Below are positions 62,796 through 64,000 of a DNA stretch of 64,000 nt, piece after piece. Within the stretch, counting starts at the first letter, position 1; the number at the start of each line of letters is the position of its first letter. This DNA comes from Liquidambar formosana (Eukaryota > Streptophyta > Magnoliopsida > Saxifragales > Altingiaceae), in the NCBI GenBank assembly GCA_039720395.1, contig CM077820.1, forward strand, positions 11,679,848 through 11,743,847. Reading direction: 5' to 3'. Under the pieces are notes generated by a model. The model had not been told where the DNA came from, did no database searches, and worked only from the letters and a program-made list of their open reading frames with translations. The translations under genes and the position numbers were made by a program.

Positions 62796-64000
62796 TTTTT
62801 CTGCTGAGAGTGTATAAATGAACTAAGTGAGAATGAGAAAAAGAATGGTTGTCCCTAGTCGTGAAGATATATGTAGACACGGACGTGCCACCAACTGACT
62901 ATCATTAGCGGACAAATTTGCCTTTCCCCCATTTTTTTTTTCTTATTTTTTTATAGCAAAAAAGAGTCTAAGTTTTTTTATGGGTTTTCTCGCACACGTG
63001 AAGGCACATCTATCCGGGTCTGATGCAGATTATTTTATTCATTTTATCGTATCGACTGTTACTTTCGTATGATTTTGTGTCATTTTCTGTATATCCTCAT
63101 CAGGCATGAGTCGACACTGTTGTCACTGCCGCATGGGTTTGTCGGCCATATGTGGTGCTGTTTTTATCATATCAAAAAATAAAAAATAAAAATAAAAATT
63201 TAATCAAACACTATGGCCGGCCAACTCCCCACATCCAAAGCCTGATGCTCCACCAACCATGGAACGACATCCGTCGTTGCAAGTTAATCGGGCTTATATT
63301 ATTTTAGGATAAATTGCAGAAAATTATCCCAAGTTTGGGGTGTGGTTTATTTTGGTACTCTCAAGTTTAAAAAGCATCAATTTGGTATCTAAAATTTTAG
63401 TTATGTTTCAATTAGGGTCCTGCCATCATACTCCGTTTGTTGACCAAACGGAAATCTGCTGAAATACTTTGCACGTGAACCCCTTTAGTTACTTTATGCC
63501 CTTTTTGCCCTTTTATGTTAGGGAAGGCTATTCTACCCGCTATTCTACCCCCACTTCCATCATATCTGTCTTAATTTACTCTTATGACTATCTAACAGTC
63601 ATATTTTCACTCAACTCATATATATATATATATATATATATATCAAATTTGAAGCCCATTTTTGCGCTACTCTCTCTCTCTCTCTCTCACAAGAAAAGTG
63701 GAGCACAGGTTCTTTATTTCCACGGTATTATTTTTACTTTATTTTATTTCTATATTCAATTATCTATGTTGTATTAGCTCCAAAACATTATCTGGACATG
63801 TAATATATGTTGAAATATGTAATGAATGACTTTATTCCATCAGCCAAAAATGCACATATGCTCATCACCCACAATAAGACATAAAGCACTTATGTTCCAT
63901 TCACTCCCAGCCATCACTATTTTCACGCACCCCAAGCCATCACAGTATCAGTAAAATAAGGCATAAAGCACTTGTTTTCATGCACTCCCATCAATCACTG
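62796..64000. other. Upstream region of invertase A
   Basis: No gene. An isolated MULE/hAT-like terminal sequence (ATAAATTGCAGAAAATTATC, about 63310) lacks a visible partner. There is (TA)n near 63620 and (CT)n near 63672. At the window end, a block of about 40 bp around GCATAAAGCACTT...CACTCCCA is repeated at about 63881 and 63961. Purine-rich and CG-poor, as in plant intergenic DNA. Confidence 0.5.

Noticed and set aside
1..64000. CRISPR arrays, operons, phage or prokaryotic features, rRNA or intact tRNA genes
   Set aside because: None seen; gene structures, introns and elements are all those of a plant nuclear genome. The only tRNA-like sequence is the SINE head at about 30080.

Overview
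This is nuclear DNA of a flowering plant. It has spliced genes with GT-AG introns, AT-rich introns, and LTR retrotransposons, LINE, SINE, MULE, PIF/Harbinger and MITE elements. The species cannot be named from the sequence. Almost nothing here is single-copy gene space: the window is a decaying tandem cluster of acid-invertase genes and one RCD1/SRO-type gene, both heavily broken up by nested transposons.

Host genes. All invertase copies are on the minus strand. Copy A (40356-62745) has every exon open (about 602 aa if the 9-nt mini-exon is where I place it). Its first introns hold a 12.8 kb retrotransposon. Copy D is one exon-3 fragment (39770-39935). Copy B (29624-31801) keeps exons 1, 4, 5 and 6 but has a stop at codon 4 and no exon 3. 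Copy C keeps exon 4 (28849-29013) and pieces of its flanking introns, one of them split over more than 20 kb by insertions. On the plus strand, an RCD1/SRO (WWE + PARP-like) pseudogene runs from 32297 to about 39605 in four pieces.

Layout. 1-7140: degenerate Copia element carrying a solo LTR. 7528-17613: PIF/Harbinger element (TAA duplication) with transposase and Myb-like genes, the latter split by a second solo LTR. 17640-28607: 11 kb MULE (9-bp duplication, 496-bp terminal inverted repeats) with a decayed MURA, an F-box/FBD gene fragment, a GRF zinc-finger gene and a third solo LTR. 28849-31801: invertase C and B remnants with a SINE. 32297-39605: RCD1-like pseudogene invaded by a rearranged Copia, a second Copia remnant with a MITE inside, a LINE and a MULE-type MITE. 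40356-62745: invertase A, containing a full-length Ty3/gypsy Tat-lineage element (44740-57541). 62746-64000: sequence upstream of invertase A.

The Tat element is the most interesting unit. Its two 742-bp LTRs differ at one position, its gag-protease and RT/RNase H/integrase frames are both open and overlap by 11 bp, and between pol and the 3' LTR it carries a separate antisense gene with its own TATA-like box and a 65-nt intron. That gene is predicted to encode a 1083-aa protein with a plant mobile domain, an AT-hook-like motif and a coiled coil. It runs in the same direction as the invertase gene that hosts the element. Target-site duplications and empty sites in paralogous introns let the insertion order be read directly from the sequence.
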